Assembly: GCA_021730635.1 (NCBI GenBank)
Contig: JAJNNC010000008.1
Span: forward strand, 62,001 to 126,000
Reading direction: 5' to 3'
Length of the DNA stretch: 64,000 nt
Source of the DNA: Catalimonadaceae bacterium JC749
Lineage (GTDB): Bacteria > Bacteroidota > Bacteroidia > Cytophagales > Cyclobacteriaceae
Both the position numbers and the translations under genes were made by a program. Positions 1 to 8,516 of the stretch are shown here, piece by piece. Numbering within the stretch: position 1 is the stretch's first letter; each line of letters opens with the position of its first letter. The notes below the pieces were generated by a model. That model had not been told where the DNA came from, searched no databases, and saw only the letters and a list, made by a program, of their open reading frames with translations.

Positions 1-73
1 TTTGGATATTTTGTGCAGGACCGCAAGCCATTACAATAACAGATACAATGAATATATACATGAAAGCTTTCAT
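1..73 (-). CDS. Lipoprotein, 5' end only (partial)
   Basis: Reading leftward from an ATG at 73-71, the first 24 codons encode a short basic start, a hydrophobic stretch and the lipobox VMAC followed by GPAQNIQ, a typical type II signal peptide. The rest of the gene lies outside the window, so its function cannot be told. The 250 bases between it and the end of the NfeD-like gene hold no other reading frame that I trust; a 14-bp AT-rich palindrome sits at 94-107. Confidence 0.6.
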   Translation of the reverse strand, partial: MKAFMYIFIVSVIVMACGPAQNIQ

Positions 74-325
74 AGCAGATTCGTTTAATAATGATCTATA
101 TATAGATAGAACAAAACAGGCTTTTGAAAAGTTGACAGGCTTCTTTCAGGAAACTTATTAAAACTCTACTGCAACCTGTGATTGTTAAGTTATCCTATAT
201 AATAAACGAATAGCCCTGTTTGTCCATTGTATGATAAGGGATGTATTATCGCAGTTTAAAAAATGCAGGATCGGACTGGCAAACTGATGGGTATGAGGCT
301 TCCTGGCGTGATAACTTCCGAGGTA

Positions 326-1726
326 TCAGTAACTCTTCTCCGACTCCACATCTTTGGCTAGTTTTACCCGCAGAGAAGAACCTTCATCGCTGACTACAAT
401 TACTTTCTCTCCCCGGTTGATATAATCACCCCGGGTGAAGGCATCATACAATTCATCCTCAATCATTACCTTACCACTTGGGCGCAACACCGTATAGGCA
501 GTTCCTTCTTTGCCCACAAAACTCTCTGTCTGAAATCTGGAGGTATATCCCTCTGCGCTGGATTGTTTATGCTGGAGCGACACTCTTTTAAAAGCAGCCG
601 TATTGGTCAGGCGAACGCCACCAAAAAACATGAGTACGATGCCCCCCAAAGTACCTACCAGGGCTGTGATAGCAGCTTCCAGTACTTCATTGATGTCTAC
701 AAAAAAGAAATCAAAAGTATTATTGTTGAGCATCATCAAAACGAGAGAGCCAATGGTCAGCACGAGTCCTCCGATGCCGGCGATACCAAAACCCGGGATC
801 ACAAAGACTTCCAGCCCCAGCAGAGCCAGTCCCACAAAGAAGGTGGCAATCTCCCAGTGAGCAGCCAGTCCATTCAGATAGTAAGGTGTGAGGTATAAAA
901 CCAGGGCGACCAGCGCTGCCAGCAAGGGAAAACCAACACCCGGTGTCTGTAGCTCAAAATAAATACCTCCCAGCATGATCAGGATGAGTAGTCCGCTGAT
1001 GACAGGGTTGATGAAAAAGGAGATTATTTTTTCGGTCACTCCCAGTTCATACCGGGTAAGGGTCGCGTCCTCCATGCCCACACGCTCCAGAATTTCATCA
1101 ATAGAGCTAACGCCGGCCGTACAATAGCCGTATTTGATAGCTTCCGTAGTAGAAAAAGTGATCACCTGGCCAGCCGATGAGATGCTGTCTATTTCCAGCG
1201 ACTCGTCTACCATCGCTTCCGCAATTTTGGGATCACGCCCTGTGGCTTCAGCGGTAGAGCGCATAATGGATCGCATATACGACTGATATTTATCAGGGGC
1301 TGCTTCCCCGGTGCCTCCGTTCACCACCGTCGCGGCCCCAATGCTGGCACCCGGTGCCATATAGATACTATCGCAGGCAATAGAAATCAGCGCACCCGCA
1401 GAAGCAGCATCTTTGTTGATAAACACATAGACTGGCTTTTCATATTCTAATATTTTTGTGCGTATATCATCAGCATCGTACAGTGCGCCTCCATAGGTGT
1501 CCATGTCAATCAGGATCAGGTCTGCCTCAATCTCATCAGCTTTCTCCATCGCCAGATTTACATAACGGCTCATGCGTGCATCAATTTCTGAGCGAATTTC
1601 CATGATCAGCACTTGCTGGGCTGAGTCTTGCTGCGCCATGACAGGCGGCATACAGAAGAGCCACCCCAACCAGAGGAAAAGGTAGGGTTTCTTGTAATTA
1701 TTCTGCCATCTATTTGAAAGCCTCAT
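326..1726 (-). CDS. NfeD-like membrane serine protease (ClpP class)
   Basis: Predicted 466-residue membrane-bound protease of the NfeD/SppA-like family. After a signal peptide (MRLSNRW... to VMAQQ) comes a ClpP-fold domain with the motif KDAASAGALISIA, whose Ser-Ala-Gly is the expected nucleophile position. Three to four hydrophobic segments follow (from SFFINPVISGLLILI onward), then a C-terminal OB-like NfeD domain around GKEGTAYTVLRPSGKVMI. The frame stays open 60 codons further upstream, but the ATG at 1726 is chosen because the signal peptide begins there and the upstream residues look non-coding. Families of this kind are thought to act in membrane protein quality control; the substrate is unknown. 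The gene is divergent from the next one. Confidence 0.85.
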   Translation of the reverse strand: MRLSNRWQNNYKKPYLFLWLGWLFCMPPVMAQQDSAQQVLIMEIRSEIDARMSRYVNLAMEKADEIEADLILIDMDTYGGALYDADDIRTKILEYEKPVYVFINKDAASAGALISIACDSIYMAPGASIGAATVVNGGTGEAAPDKYQSYMRSIMRSTAEATGRDPKIAEAMVDESLEIDSISSAGQVITFSTTEAIKYGYCTAGVSSIDEILERVGMEDATLTRYELGVTEKIISFFINPVISGLLILIMLGGIYFELQTPGVGFPLLAALVALVLYLTPYYLNGLAAHWEIATFFVGLALLGLEVFVIPGFGIAGIGGLVLTIGSLVLMMLNNNTFDFFFVDINEVLEAAITALVGTLGGIVLMFFGGVRLTNTAAFKRVSLQHKQSSAEGYTSRFQTESFVGKEGTAYTVLRPSGKVMIEDELYDAFTRGDYINRGEKVIVVSDEGSSLRVKLAKDVESEKSY

Positions 1727-1745
1727 AAAACCTATAAATTTGTAG

Positions 1746-1762
1746 CAGCACAGGATGTGCTG
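1746..1762. promoter_or_regulatory. Inverted repeat in divergent intergenic region
   Basis: CAGCACA-gga-TGTGCTG is a perfect 7-bp dyad with a 3-bp spacer, about 20 bases upstream of the NfeD-like start codon and between divergent genes. It could be an operator or a small leader hairpin; no promoter box could be matched next to it. Confidence 0.3.
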
Positions 1763-1887
1763 TTGTTTAGGAATCCGGATTTTGGTGATCAGTGGCCAGG
1801 TCAGTACAAACTGTTTGCCGGCGACCTGCGACCATACCCTGAATTCATAAAGACAATAATATACAAAAAACATCATTTCCGAAAAAG

Positions 1888-2673
1888 TTGAGACGCAGGG
1901 ATTCACATCAGTTTGAGGGCAAGATATGGAACATGATCGCTGATCCCAGAGCCCATTATCTGTTGCTGGAAATACGACAGGAAATACGGCACCAGGTCAG
2001 CTTTGCCCTGCTGGACCTGAAAGAAGACCATTTGGTTTGGAAGGAAGTCACTTTTGAAGAACCCTGGTGGATTGGTGCCACGGCTACAGATGGCAAGACC
2101 CTGGTCCTTCACATCTTTGAAGACACTCAGAACCCTGAAGCGAAGCGTTTTATCGCCGTGGATATCAAATCCCGAAAAACTATCTGGCAATCTGCCACTT
2201 TTCAGGTGATAGCCATCCGGGAAGAATGGTTGCTGGGTTATGAGAAACAGGACGATCAGCGGCTGTATCAGCTAGTCTCCATGAAGGATCAATCTTCAAC
2301 AGCTGTCTCTGAAGAAGAACGAGAGCGTTTGCTGGAAGCAGAAAATAAAAACCTGCGATTTCCGTTTCATTACACGGAAACACACCCTTATTTTGACACT
2401 GTTAAACAATTTATTATACAATATACCCATACGACACCCGTAAGGGGTTGTGAATATCTAGAGCAACAAGATTTGATTTTGATGTCTTATTACATCCATG
2501 AATCTCAAGCTTTGGCGAACTATTTGTTAGTAATTGACCAGGAAGGCCGTTTGTGTCTACAGGAAAAGCTAGATCAAGCGCTTACACAAATAGGTCTGGG
2601 AACTTTCTTTACAACGGACGATCATCTTGTATTGATTAAAGAAAAAAGCCAACTCATTAGTTATGCATTGTAA
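1888..2673 (+). CDS. DUF4905-like protein of unknown function
   Basis: A 261-residue soluble protein without signal peptide or membrane segment, rich in beta strands; I associate the pattern FEGKIWNMIADP...LLLEIR with the Bacteroidota-restricted DUF4905, but cannot confirm it. The frame opens with TTG at 1888; the first ATG (1933) would remove the GKIW segment that seems part of the domain, so the TTG is kept. Its end overlaps the LysM gene by 11 bases, which suggests co-translation and a link to the cell envelope. No catalytic motif is visible. Confidence 0.65.
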   Translation: MRRRDSHQFEGKIWNMIADPRAHYLLLEIRQEIRHQVSFALLDLKEDHLVWKEVTFEEPWWIGATATDGKTLVLHIFEDTQNPEAKRFIAVDIKSRKTIWQSATFQVIAIREEWLLGYEKQDDQRLYQLVSMKDQSSTAVSEEERERLLEAENKNLRFPFHYTETHPYFDTVKQFIIQYTHTTPVRGCEYLEQQDLILMSYYIHESQALANYLLVIDQEGRLCLQEKLDQALTQIGLGTFFTTDDHLVLIKEKSQLISYAL

Positions 2674-3796
2674 AATTTTCACAGGTGTCTGTTTTTTCCT
2701 TTTTACTCTTCTGTATTACCCTACCCCTTCCCACGCTAGACAGTCTTTGGCAGATTCTATCGGCATTGAGAAAAAGGCCGGTGAGGTATTTATCCTGCAT
2801 CAGGTTAGCGAAGGAGAAACGTTATTCTCTATCTCACGATTGTACGGCGTGCATGTGGATGAGTTGAAAAGTACGAATCCTGAAGTAAATATCAACAAAC
2901 TGAAAGTGGGCGATACCCTGAGGATTCCGCTGTTTCCTGAACTTTTCCGGGGCAAAAAAACCCAGCATGTGGTTAAAGAAAGTGAAACTTTGTTCAGAAT
3001 ATCACAGCAATATGAAGTCAGCGTGGAAAACATCCGCTTGTGGAATGCCCTGGGTAACCATCCTCTTTCTATAGGTCAGGAACTTATCATTTACCTGGAA
3101 AGCCCTTCCAACGATCTGTCAGCCTCGTCCACGGACTTCAACCGGTATATTACCCATGTAGTGCGGGAAGGAGAAACACTCTATGCTATCTCCCGGGCTT
3201 ACCATATAGGCATAGACAGTTTAAAAGACATCAACCGCCTTTCGGATGAGTCTATTGCCGTAGGAAAAACACTGCTGATCAGAGAGAAAAAAGAAAGTCA
3301 GTATACGCCGGATAAATTAATTAAAAAAGTGTCTATTCCCGCTGAAGAGAAAGCAACATCCAAAAAGGAAGAGCACAGTGAAGAGAGCGAAAGTGAAGAA
3401 GATACCGCAGAAGTGATGGAAGTTGATAACCAGGGACGGAAGCTCAGCCGTGCAGAAGCCCTGGAGAGAGAAAAGGAAAGGATCAAGACAATCAGAGCAG
3501 AAGAGAAGAAAGCCTTATCTGAATATAAGAAAACTTCAGAGAATGGCTTTGCTGCTGCTATTCCCGGCCATACAGAAACCAAGAAATTTCTGGCCCTGCA
3601 TCGTACAGCTCCCGTAGGCACCATCATGCAGGTGCGCAATGAAATGAATAACCTCAGTGTTTTTGTGCGTATTGTAGGAAAACTACCTGAAACAGGGATG
3701 AATGATAAGGTAACCATCCGCATCAGCCAAGCGGCTTACGAAAAACTCGGTGGTATTAATGAACGATTTCCGGTAGAGATCACTTATTTGAAGTAG
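2663..3796 (+). CDS. LysM-repeat protein with RlpA-like C-terminal domain
   Basis: 377-residue secreted peptidoglycan-binding protein. A signal peptide (to about residue 26, SHARQ) is followed by three LysM repeats beginning near HQVSEGETLFSISRLYGV, HVVKESETLFRISQQYEV and HVVREGETLYAISRAYHI. A charged Glu/Lys-rich linker (about residues 215-285) leads to a double-psi beta-barrel resembling RlpA (GFAAAIPGHTETKKFLALH ... GTIMQVRNEMN). LysM domains bind glycan strands; RlpA-like domains in some bacteria are lytic transglycosylases, in others only bind septal glycan. The 11-base overlap with the preceding gene and the close following genes indicate one operon. Confidence 0.88.
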   Translation: MHCKIFTGVCFFLFTLLYYPTPSHARQSLADSIGIEKKAGEVFILHQVSEGETLFSISRLYGVHVDELKSTNPEVNINKLKVGDTLRIPLFPELFRGKKTQHVVKESETLFRISQQYEVSVENIRLWNALGNHPLSIGQELIIYLESPSNDLSASSTDFNRYITHVVREGETLYAISRAYHIGIDSLKDINRLSDESIAVGKTLLIREKKESQYTPDKLIKKVSIPAEEKATSKKEEHSEESESEEDTAEVMEVDNQGRKLSRAEALEREKERIKTIRAEEKKALSEYKKTSENGFAAAIPGHTETKKFLALHRTAPVGTIMQVRNEMNNLSVFVRIVGKLPETGMNDKVTIRISQAAYEKLGGINERFPVEITYLK

Positions 3797-3816
3797 ACTC
3801 TTGGAAATATTTTTAT

Positions 3817-4407
3817 ATGCATCATCATCCGAACACCGAAAAAAAAACGTTCTTACAAATTGTCTGGGATATTGTTTTCATTTTTTTCTATCCCATCATC
3901 ACTACTTTTGCCCTATTGTTTGTAGGACTGGTTTTTATTGTCTCTTCACTTTCCCGATTACTTTCCCGCCTCACTCCCAGCAAGGAGACTGTTGTAGAAG
4001 TTAAAAAGCCCGAATGGGAGCCTTTGACTACCTGCGCTTCATTTGACGTAGAAAGATTATGGGTAGATGAGATAATGTTTGGTCCTGCCTATTACCAACT
4101 CCGGACAAAACCTGCTATGCAGTCGGTGGCTTCTCTTTACTTTGGTGACTTCCATGTATCCTGTTTTGGAGGCCTGTTGCTGCAAAAGTGGAATACCACT
4201 GTCCCTAAAGAACTGCCCGACTTTGACCTGGTCTTTTTAGACGGCCAAACCGGTGAGTTGCAAACGCTTAAAACGATCAAAGCTTTTAACTGGAACGCCG
4301 AAGTTTTAGAGGAAGATAAGGTACTGGTCAAATGGTTTACCGGGACGGAGGGAGGACAGATGGAGATCTCCAGAAAAGATGTGGTCCGGGATCAATCGCT
4401 AGCCTAA
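3817..4407 (+). CDS. Single-pass membrane protein, unknown function
   Basis: 196 residues. One strong membrane segment lies at about residues 13-46 (IVWDIVFIFFYPIITTFALL onward), followed by a soluble beta-rich domain of about 145 residues facing one side of the membrane. No family was recognised and no catalytic motif is apparent. It starts 20 bases after the LysM gene and ends 6 bases before the TIGR02757 gene, so it is probably co-transcribed with both. Codon use looks like that of its neighbours. Confidence 0.7.
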   Translation: MHHHPNTEKKTFLQIVWDIVFIFFYPIITTFALLFVGLVFIVSSLSRLLSRLTPSKETVVEVKKPEWEPLTTCASFDVERLWVDEIMFGPAYYQLRTKPAMQSVASLYFGDFHVSCFGGLLLQKWNTTVPKELPDFDLVFLDGQTGELQTLKTIKAFNWNAEVLEEDKVLVKWFTGTEGGQMEISRKDVVRDQSLA

Positions 4408-4413
4408 TTTGTT

Positions 4414-5199
4414 TTGATTATACCTAAGAAATTTAAGACACTCCGCGATTTTCTGGAAGAGAAGGTAGTAGCCTATAACCAACCTTCTTTTATTGCCCAT
4501 GATCCGATCAGTATTCCGCATCGGTACCAGAAAAAGCAGGACATTGAAATCAGTGGTTTTGTGGCGGCTATTCTGGCCTGGGGGCAGCGCAAGACGATCA
4601 TCAATAAATGTACGGCCTTTTTCAAACTGATGGACGATGCCCCTTATGACTTTATCCTCCACCACCAGGAGAAAGACCTGAAGCCTTTCCTGGACTTCAA
4701 ACACCGTACTTTCAACGCTACCGATGCGTTGTACTTCATAGCCTTTTTCCGGTGGTATTATCAGCAATATGACTCCCTGGAAGCGGCTTTTACCGCTGGA
4801 CTACAGCCGGATAGCCAGGACATGACCCAAAGTCTTATCCACTTTCACCACCTGTTTTTCAGCCTGCCTGATTTCCCGTCCCGTACCCGTAAACATATTC
4901 CGACTCCTGCGAGGAATTCTGCCTGCAAACGTATCAACATGTTTCTGCGGTGGATGGTCAGAAAGGATGAGGGAGGCGTTGATTTTGGCCTCTGGCCTGC
5001 CATACGTCCGGATCAGCTGGTATGCCCCTGCGACTTACATGTAGACCGGGTAGCCCGCTATCTGGGTCTTATCGACCGTAAGCAAACCGATTGGCAAACG
5101 GCTATAGAACTCACTCAAACGCTGAAACAGTTTGATGCCAAAGACCCGGTCAAGTATGATTTTGCCCTTTTTGGTCTGGGTGTTAATCTTCAACTGTAA
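4414..5199 (+). CDS. TIGR02757 family protein
   Basis: 261-residue soluble protein matching the conserved family of unknown function TIGR02757: the early HDPISIPHRY and ISGFVAAILAWGQRKTII segments and the late RPDQLVCPCDLHVDRVAR segment are characteristic. The end resembles helix-hairpin-helix DNA glycosylase folds, so nucleic-acid work is possible but not shown. The frame begins with TTG at 4414; no ATG exists before the conserved core, so TTG or a nearby non-ATG codon must serve. It is the last gene of the rightward run and converges on the DUF2520 gene. Confidence 0.82.
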   Translation: MIIPKKFKTLRDFLEEKVVAYNQPSFIAHDPISIPHRYQKKQDIEISGFVAAILAWGQRKTIINKCTAFFKLMDDAPYDFILHHQEKDLKPFLDFKHRTFNATDALYFIAFFRWYYQQYDSLEAAFTAGLQPDSQDMTQSLIHFHHLFFSLPDFPSRTRKHIPTPARNSACKRINMFLRWMVRKDEGGVDFGLWPAIRPDQLVCPCDLHVDRVARYLGLIDRKQTDWQTAIELTQTLKQFDAKDPVKYDFALFGLGVNLQL

Positions 5200-5242
5200 A
5201 AAGCGAGCATTCCAGCATCTATTGCAACTTTCATTAGGCTAT

Positions 5243-6043
5243 TTATTCATCCAGATAGCTCATGTCCAGAATATGCTGGGTAATGAGCTTGTAAATTTCA
5301 GCGTAATCATGGTCAAACCCCTTCAGATAATCCATATGTTTCTCTAAGGTAACCAGATCGCCCCGGGCAGCCGGCCCCGTTTGTGATCGTTGTGGGCCCA
5401 ATGACAAGCTCTTATGGATTGTTTCCGTGATCAAGGGTTTCAATAATGAAAAATCGAGCTGCTTTCTATCCAAAAGGGTTTCCGCCATCCCTAACAAATG
5501 ATTCGTGAAGTTACAGGCAAAAACAGCAGCGATATGCAGCAGCAGCCTCTCCCGGGAATTGACCAGCTTTACGGTAGGGCTGATACTTCTCGCCAGTTTG
5601 GTTAGCGTTTTTAGCACATCGCTGTGGTCCGACTCCAGACAAATGGGTATTTGACTAAAGTCGACCTCTTTCTCTTTGGTAAAAGTTTGCAAAGGATAAA
5701 AAACACCGGTAAAAGGGGTGTTGGCTCCTGCCAGCGCTTCCAACGGCTGGCTACCAGAGGTATGGACTACAATGGTTTCATGCGCAGGTAACAACAGGCG
5801 GGAAGCTACTGTCTGGATGGCATCGTCCGCTACGGTAATGATAAATATTTTGGAGATGCTTTCTGAAAAATCGGGTTGATCCAATACGTTTGCCTGGTAC
5901 AAACGCCTGGCTAGTTTTCTCGCTTCTGCGTGACGCCGGCTGTAAACCTCCTGCACAGCATGCCCTGCGTTTTCCAAGGCAGGTGCCAAATGCCAGGCGA
6001 GCCTACCGGCACCAATGATAGAAATCGAATAGTATTTTCCCAT
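5243..6043 (-). CDS. DUF2520 Rossmann-fold oxidoreductase-like protein
   Basis: 266 residues. The N-terminus carries a Rossmann dinucleotide-binding motif (ISIIGAGRLAWHLAPAL), then VADDAIQTVA and VHTSGSQPLEAL, which mark the DUF2520 family related to F420/NADP oxidoreductases and pyrroline-5-carboxylate reductases. The C-terminal half is helical (AAVFACNFTNHLLGMAE), as in the ProC dimerisation domain. The substrate is unknown. Its ATG overlaps the stop of the gene upstream (TAATG at 6045-6041), so the two are probably translationally coupled. Confidence 0.85.
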   Translation of the reverse strand: MGKYYSISIIGAGRLAWHLAPALENAGHAVQEVYSRRHAEARKLARRLYQANVLDQPDFSESISKIFIITVADDAIQTVASRLLLPAHETIVVHTSGSQPLEALAGANTPFTGVFYPLQTFTKEKEVDFSQIPICLESDHSDVLKTLTKLARSISPTVKLVNSRERLLLHIAAVFACNFTNHLLGMAETLLDRKQLDFSLLKPLITETIHKSLSLGPQRSQTGPAARGDLVTLEKHMDYLKGFDHDYAEIYKLITQHILDMSYLDE

Positions 6044-6762
6044 TACTTTTCAGGCAAACTTTTTTTGGTGAGTAAAGAATCCTGTTGAGCAGTCGTCAGG
6101 CTGTCTGTCAGATTTTGTGCGGTAATGATATTTTGACTGAGATCATCAGCTGATGGGTAAGGCTTCAAGTGTAAATAAGGACTTGTGTTGTGCATCATAT
6201 TAAAACTTTTGATAAAGCCAGCCACTCCTCGTGGACCCCGGGAAGTAAAAAAAGTAAAATAGGCAGGCCCGCTGATGCCAGGATGGTTAGCAAATATATC
6301 ATCGGCGGGTTGAACTACCACAGCTGCGTACCATTGTAACAACAGTATATTATTACGAGCATGAATTTCCTGCCTCGAGGGGCGAAGCATGACCACAGCT
6401 TTTTTAAATTCTTTTTCCATAGGCATAAAGCGCACTTCTATTTCTTCTAACAAACGAACCGCCGGCTCCAGGCTGATAACAATATAGGGTTGCTGCTTTT
6501 CCTGAGCATTCAGCAAGTAATGATGGTAACCTACATAGCTTATTTCAATGGTATCCTGAAGATCAATCGCTATGGCAAATCTTCCGTTCTTATCAGCAGC
6601 CATACCTTGCCGATGGTTTTTGGTGATATGAGTATAGGGCAGAGGATTAAAGTTTTTCGCATCTATGATTACGCCGGACAAGACAACTGTGTTTTCCTTA
6701 TTTTGTGCTTTAAGCATGAAGGAAGCACTGCAAAGACAGCAAATAAAAAATAGCATTTTCAT
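6043..6762 (-). CDS. Secreted protein with carboxypeptidase-regulatory-like domain
   Basis: 239 residues with a signal peptide (MKMLFFICCLCSASFMLKAQ). Residues 27-110 form the beta-sandwich CarboxypepD-regulatory-like domain (LSGVIIDAKNFNPLPYTHI ... ISYVGYHHY), usual in Bacteroidota outer-membrane and surface proteins. The rest is unassigned and mentions no enzyme motif. The domain normally occurs at the start of TonB receptors, but here no receptor barrel follows. ATG at 6762 is used; the Met two codons later is equally possible. It is coupled to the DUF2520 gene. Confidence 0.75.
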   Translation of the reverse strand: MKMLFFICCLCSASFMLKAQNKENTVVLSGVIIDAKNFNPLPYTHITKNHRQGMAADKNGRFAIAIDLQDTIEISYVGYHHYLLNAQEKQQPYIVISLEPAVRLLEEIEVRFMPMEKEFKKAVVMLRPSRQEIHARNNILLLQWYAAVVVQPADDIFANHPGISGPAYFTFFTSRGPRGVAGFIKSFNMMHNTSPYLHLKPYPSADDLSQNIITAQNLTDSLTTAQQDSLLTKKSLPEK

Positions 6763-6856
6763 AGCTGTACCCTAAAAATAAAAGCTGCTCTGCTCAATTT
6801 ACTAAAAATTAAAATAGGATGCCAGAGACCTTTATGACGAAAAAAAAAGAGAAGGC

Positions 6857-6888
6857 TTGCATTACAGTTAGCTCATACCCTAACTTTG
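6857..6888 (+). promoter_or_regulatory. Bacteroidota-type promoter of pheS
   Basis: TTG at 6857-6859 and TAACTTTG at 6881-6888 are separated by 21 bases, fitting the Bacteroidota sigma-factor consensus (TTG, about 19-21 bases, TAnnTTTG). Transcription would start near 6895, giving a leader of roughly 18 bases before the pheS ATG at 6913. Confidence 0.55.
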
Positions 6889-6912
6889 GTGCTTACTTAA
6901 GGATTTTCTGAT

Positions 6913-7941
6913 ATGAATGAAAAAATAGAAGCATTGCTGGAAGAAATCAACCAGTATCAGGCTGCCAGTGATGAAGCCCTGGAGGAATACCGGATGCGGT
7001 TTATCAGTCGTAAGAGTGTGGTGGGAGATCTGTTTGGAGAAATGAAAGATGTGGCGCCTGAGCAACGCAAAGCAATGGGTGTAAAACTTAATGAGCTGAA
7101 AAATACGGCACAAGAAAAATTCAAACAGCTCATTGCTCAGTTAGAGCAATATAAAGCAACAAAAGGGACCCAAGCGGTTCCCGACCTGACTTTACCGCCC
7201 ATCCCTGACACCTTGGGCGCTATGCATCCACTGACACAGGTCAGGAACAGGATTGTGAGTATCTTCGAAAGAATGGGTTTTAATGTAGCGGAAGGACCGG
7301 AAATCGAAGACGACTGGCATAATTTCACTGCTTTAAATTTTCCGCTCAACCACCCGGCCCGGGAAATGCAGGATACTTTTTTTATTGAGAAAGACCCGGA
7401 TATTGTACTTCGCACTCATACTTCTTCCGTACAGGTACGGTTGATGGAAACACAAAAGCCACCGATCCGGGCCATTATGCCGGGCAGGGTCTACAGAAAC
7501 GAAGCGATCTCAGCCAGAGCGCACTGTGTCTTCCATCAGGTAGAAGGTCTGTATATTGATCGCAATGTAAGCTTCGCCGATCTGAAGCAGACACTCTTGC
7601 ATTTTGCCCGTGAGCTATACGGAAAAGAGACCAAAATCCGCCTTCGTCCTTCTTTTTTCCCTTTTACGGAGCCTAGCGCCGAACTGGACATCTATTGGGG
7701 CACTGAAACGGAAGCCGACCGGCGGGTCACGAAAGGGACGGGGTGGTTAGAAATTGGCGGTTGTGGCATGGTTGATCCCTTTGTGCTGGAAAGCTGTGGC
7801 ATAGACTCCCAGGAGTTTACTGGCTTTGCCTTTGGTATGGGTATTGAACGGATGGCCATGATCAAATACCAGATCAAAGACCTAAGGTTATTTACAGAGA
7901 ATGATATACGCTTTCTGAAGCAATTTACGCCGTTCAATTAA
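6913..7941 (+). CDS. pheS: Phenylalanyl-tRNA synthetase alpha subunit
   Basis: 342-residue class II aminoacyl-tRNA synthetase subunit, of normal length. An N-terminal coiled coil (residues 1-90) that contacts tRNA precedes the catalytic core, with motif 2 around PGRVYRNEAISARAHCVFHQ and motif 3 GFAFGMGIERMAMIKYQI. Together with the beta subunit (pheT, not in this window) it charges tRNA-Phe in the cytoplasm. pheS stands alone here with its own promoter; the separation of pheS from pheT is common in Bacteroidota. Confidence 0.97.
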   Translation: MNEKIEALLEEINQYQAASDEALEEYRMRFISRKSVVGDLFGEMKDVAPEQRKAMGVKLNELKNTAQEKFKQLIAQLEQYKATKGTQAVPDLTLPPIPDTLGAMHPLTQVRNRIVSIFERMGFNVAEGPEIEDDWHNFTALNFPLNHPAREMQDTFFIEKDPDIVLRTHTSSVQVRLMETQKPPIRAIMPGRVYRNEAISARAHCVFHQVEGLYIDRNVSFADLKQTLLHFARELYGKETKIRLRPSFFPFTEPSAELDIYWGTETEADRRVTKGTGWLEIGGCGMVDPFVLESCGIDSQEFTGFAFGMGIERMAMIKYQIKDLRLFTENDIRFLKQFTPFN

Positions 7942-7950
7942 CGTTAGCCT

Positions 7951-7982
7951 ATGGGAGTGAGCGAATAAAAAGTCATTCCCAT
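7951..7982 (+). terminator. Possible hairpin after pheS
   Basis: ATGGGAGTGA at 7951-7960 pairs with TCATTCCCAT at 7973-7982 (one G-T wobble) across a 12-base loop. It begins 9 bases after the pheS stop, but no T-run follows, so it is at best a weak terminator or a 3'-end stabilising structure. Confidence 0.35.
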
Positions 7983-8067
7983 TGTATTGTTAGCTTACTT
8001 TATCTCAACCTCTGAGGCGGGAATCAATTTACCAGGCGGGTTGTTAGTCCGTTACAATTATTTGCAT

Positions 8068-8505
8068 ATGTATACATGGCTTAAGTGCATAGGAATCATA
8101 GCAGGGCTGTCCGGCGTTCTGTCGGTAGCCAGTTGTGAGAGTGACAATTTTATAGATGCCATTCCTTATGTATTGGTAGACACTACCCTTAATTTAAGCA
8201 ACCAGCAATATTTACCCTTGCGGGTTGATGGAGGCTATGTAGAAATTCTGGGAGGTTATAAAGGTATCATCATTTACCGGGAAAATGCGGATACGTATAA
8301 GGCTTTCGAGAAAGCAAGTCCTTACCACCCTGATGAAGCTTGCGGCGAAATATTTGTAGACCAATCCGGGCTATTTATGCGGGATGGCTGTGATAACTCT
8401 ATCTATGATTTTGACGGCAACCCCAGCGGCGGTTTTGCCCAATACCCACTCCGGCAGTATGCCACTGCGCTGAATGGCAACTACCTGCACATTTTCAACC
8501 AATAG
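8068..8505 (+). CDS. Rieske-fold-like lipoprotein lacking cluster histidines
   Basis: 145 residues. The ATG at 8068 begins a lipoprotein signal peptide ending in SVASC; upstream codons of the open frame look non-coding. The remainder follows the layout of small Bacteroidota Rieske [2Fe-2S]-like lipoproteins: GYKGIIIYRENADTYKAFE, then PYHPDEACGEIFVDQSG, then DGCDNSIYDFDGNPSGG. In a true Rieske protein the motifs are CxH and CxxH; here they read CGE and CDNS, so both cysteines remain and both histidine ligands are missing. It therefore probably does not hold a classical cluster. The role is unknown. Confidence 0.65.
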   Translation: MYTWLKCIGIIAGLSGVLSVASCESDNFIDAIPYVLVDTTLNLSNQQYLPLRVDGGYVEILGGYKGIIIYRENADTYKAFEKASPYHPDEACGEIFVDQSGLFMRDGCDNSIYDFDGNPSGGFAQYPLRQYATALNGNYLHIFNQ

Positions 8506-8516
8506 CTGATTGCTTT

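Noticed and set aside
563-898. Plus-strand frames opposite the NfeD-like gene
   Set aside because: Antisense shadows of a well-supported membrane protein; no own features.
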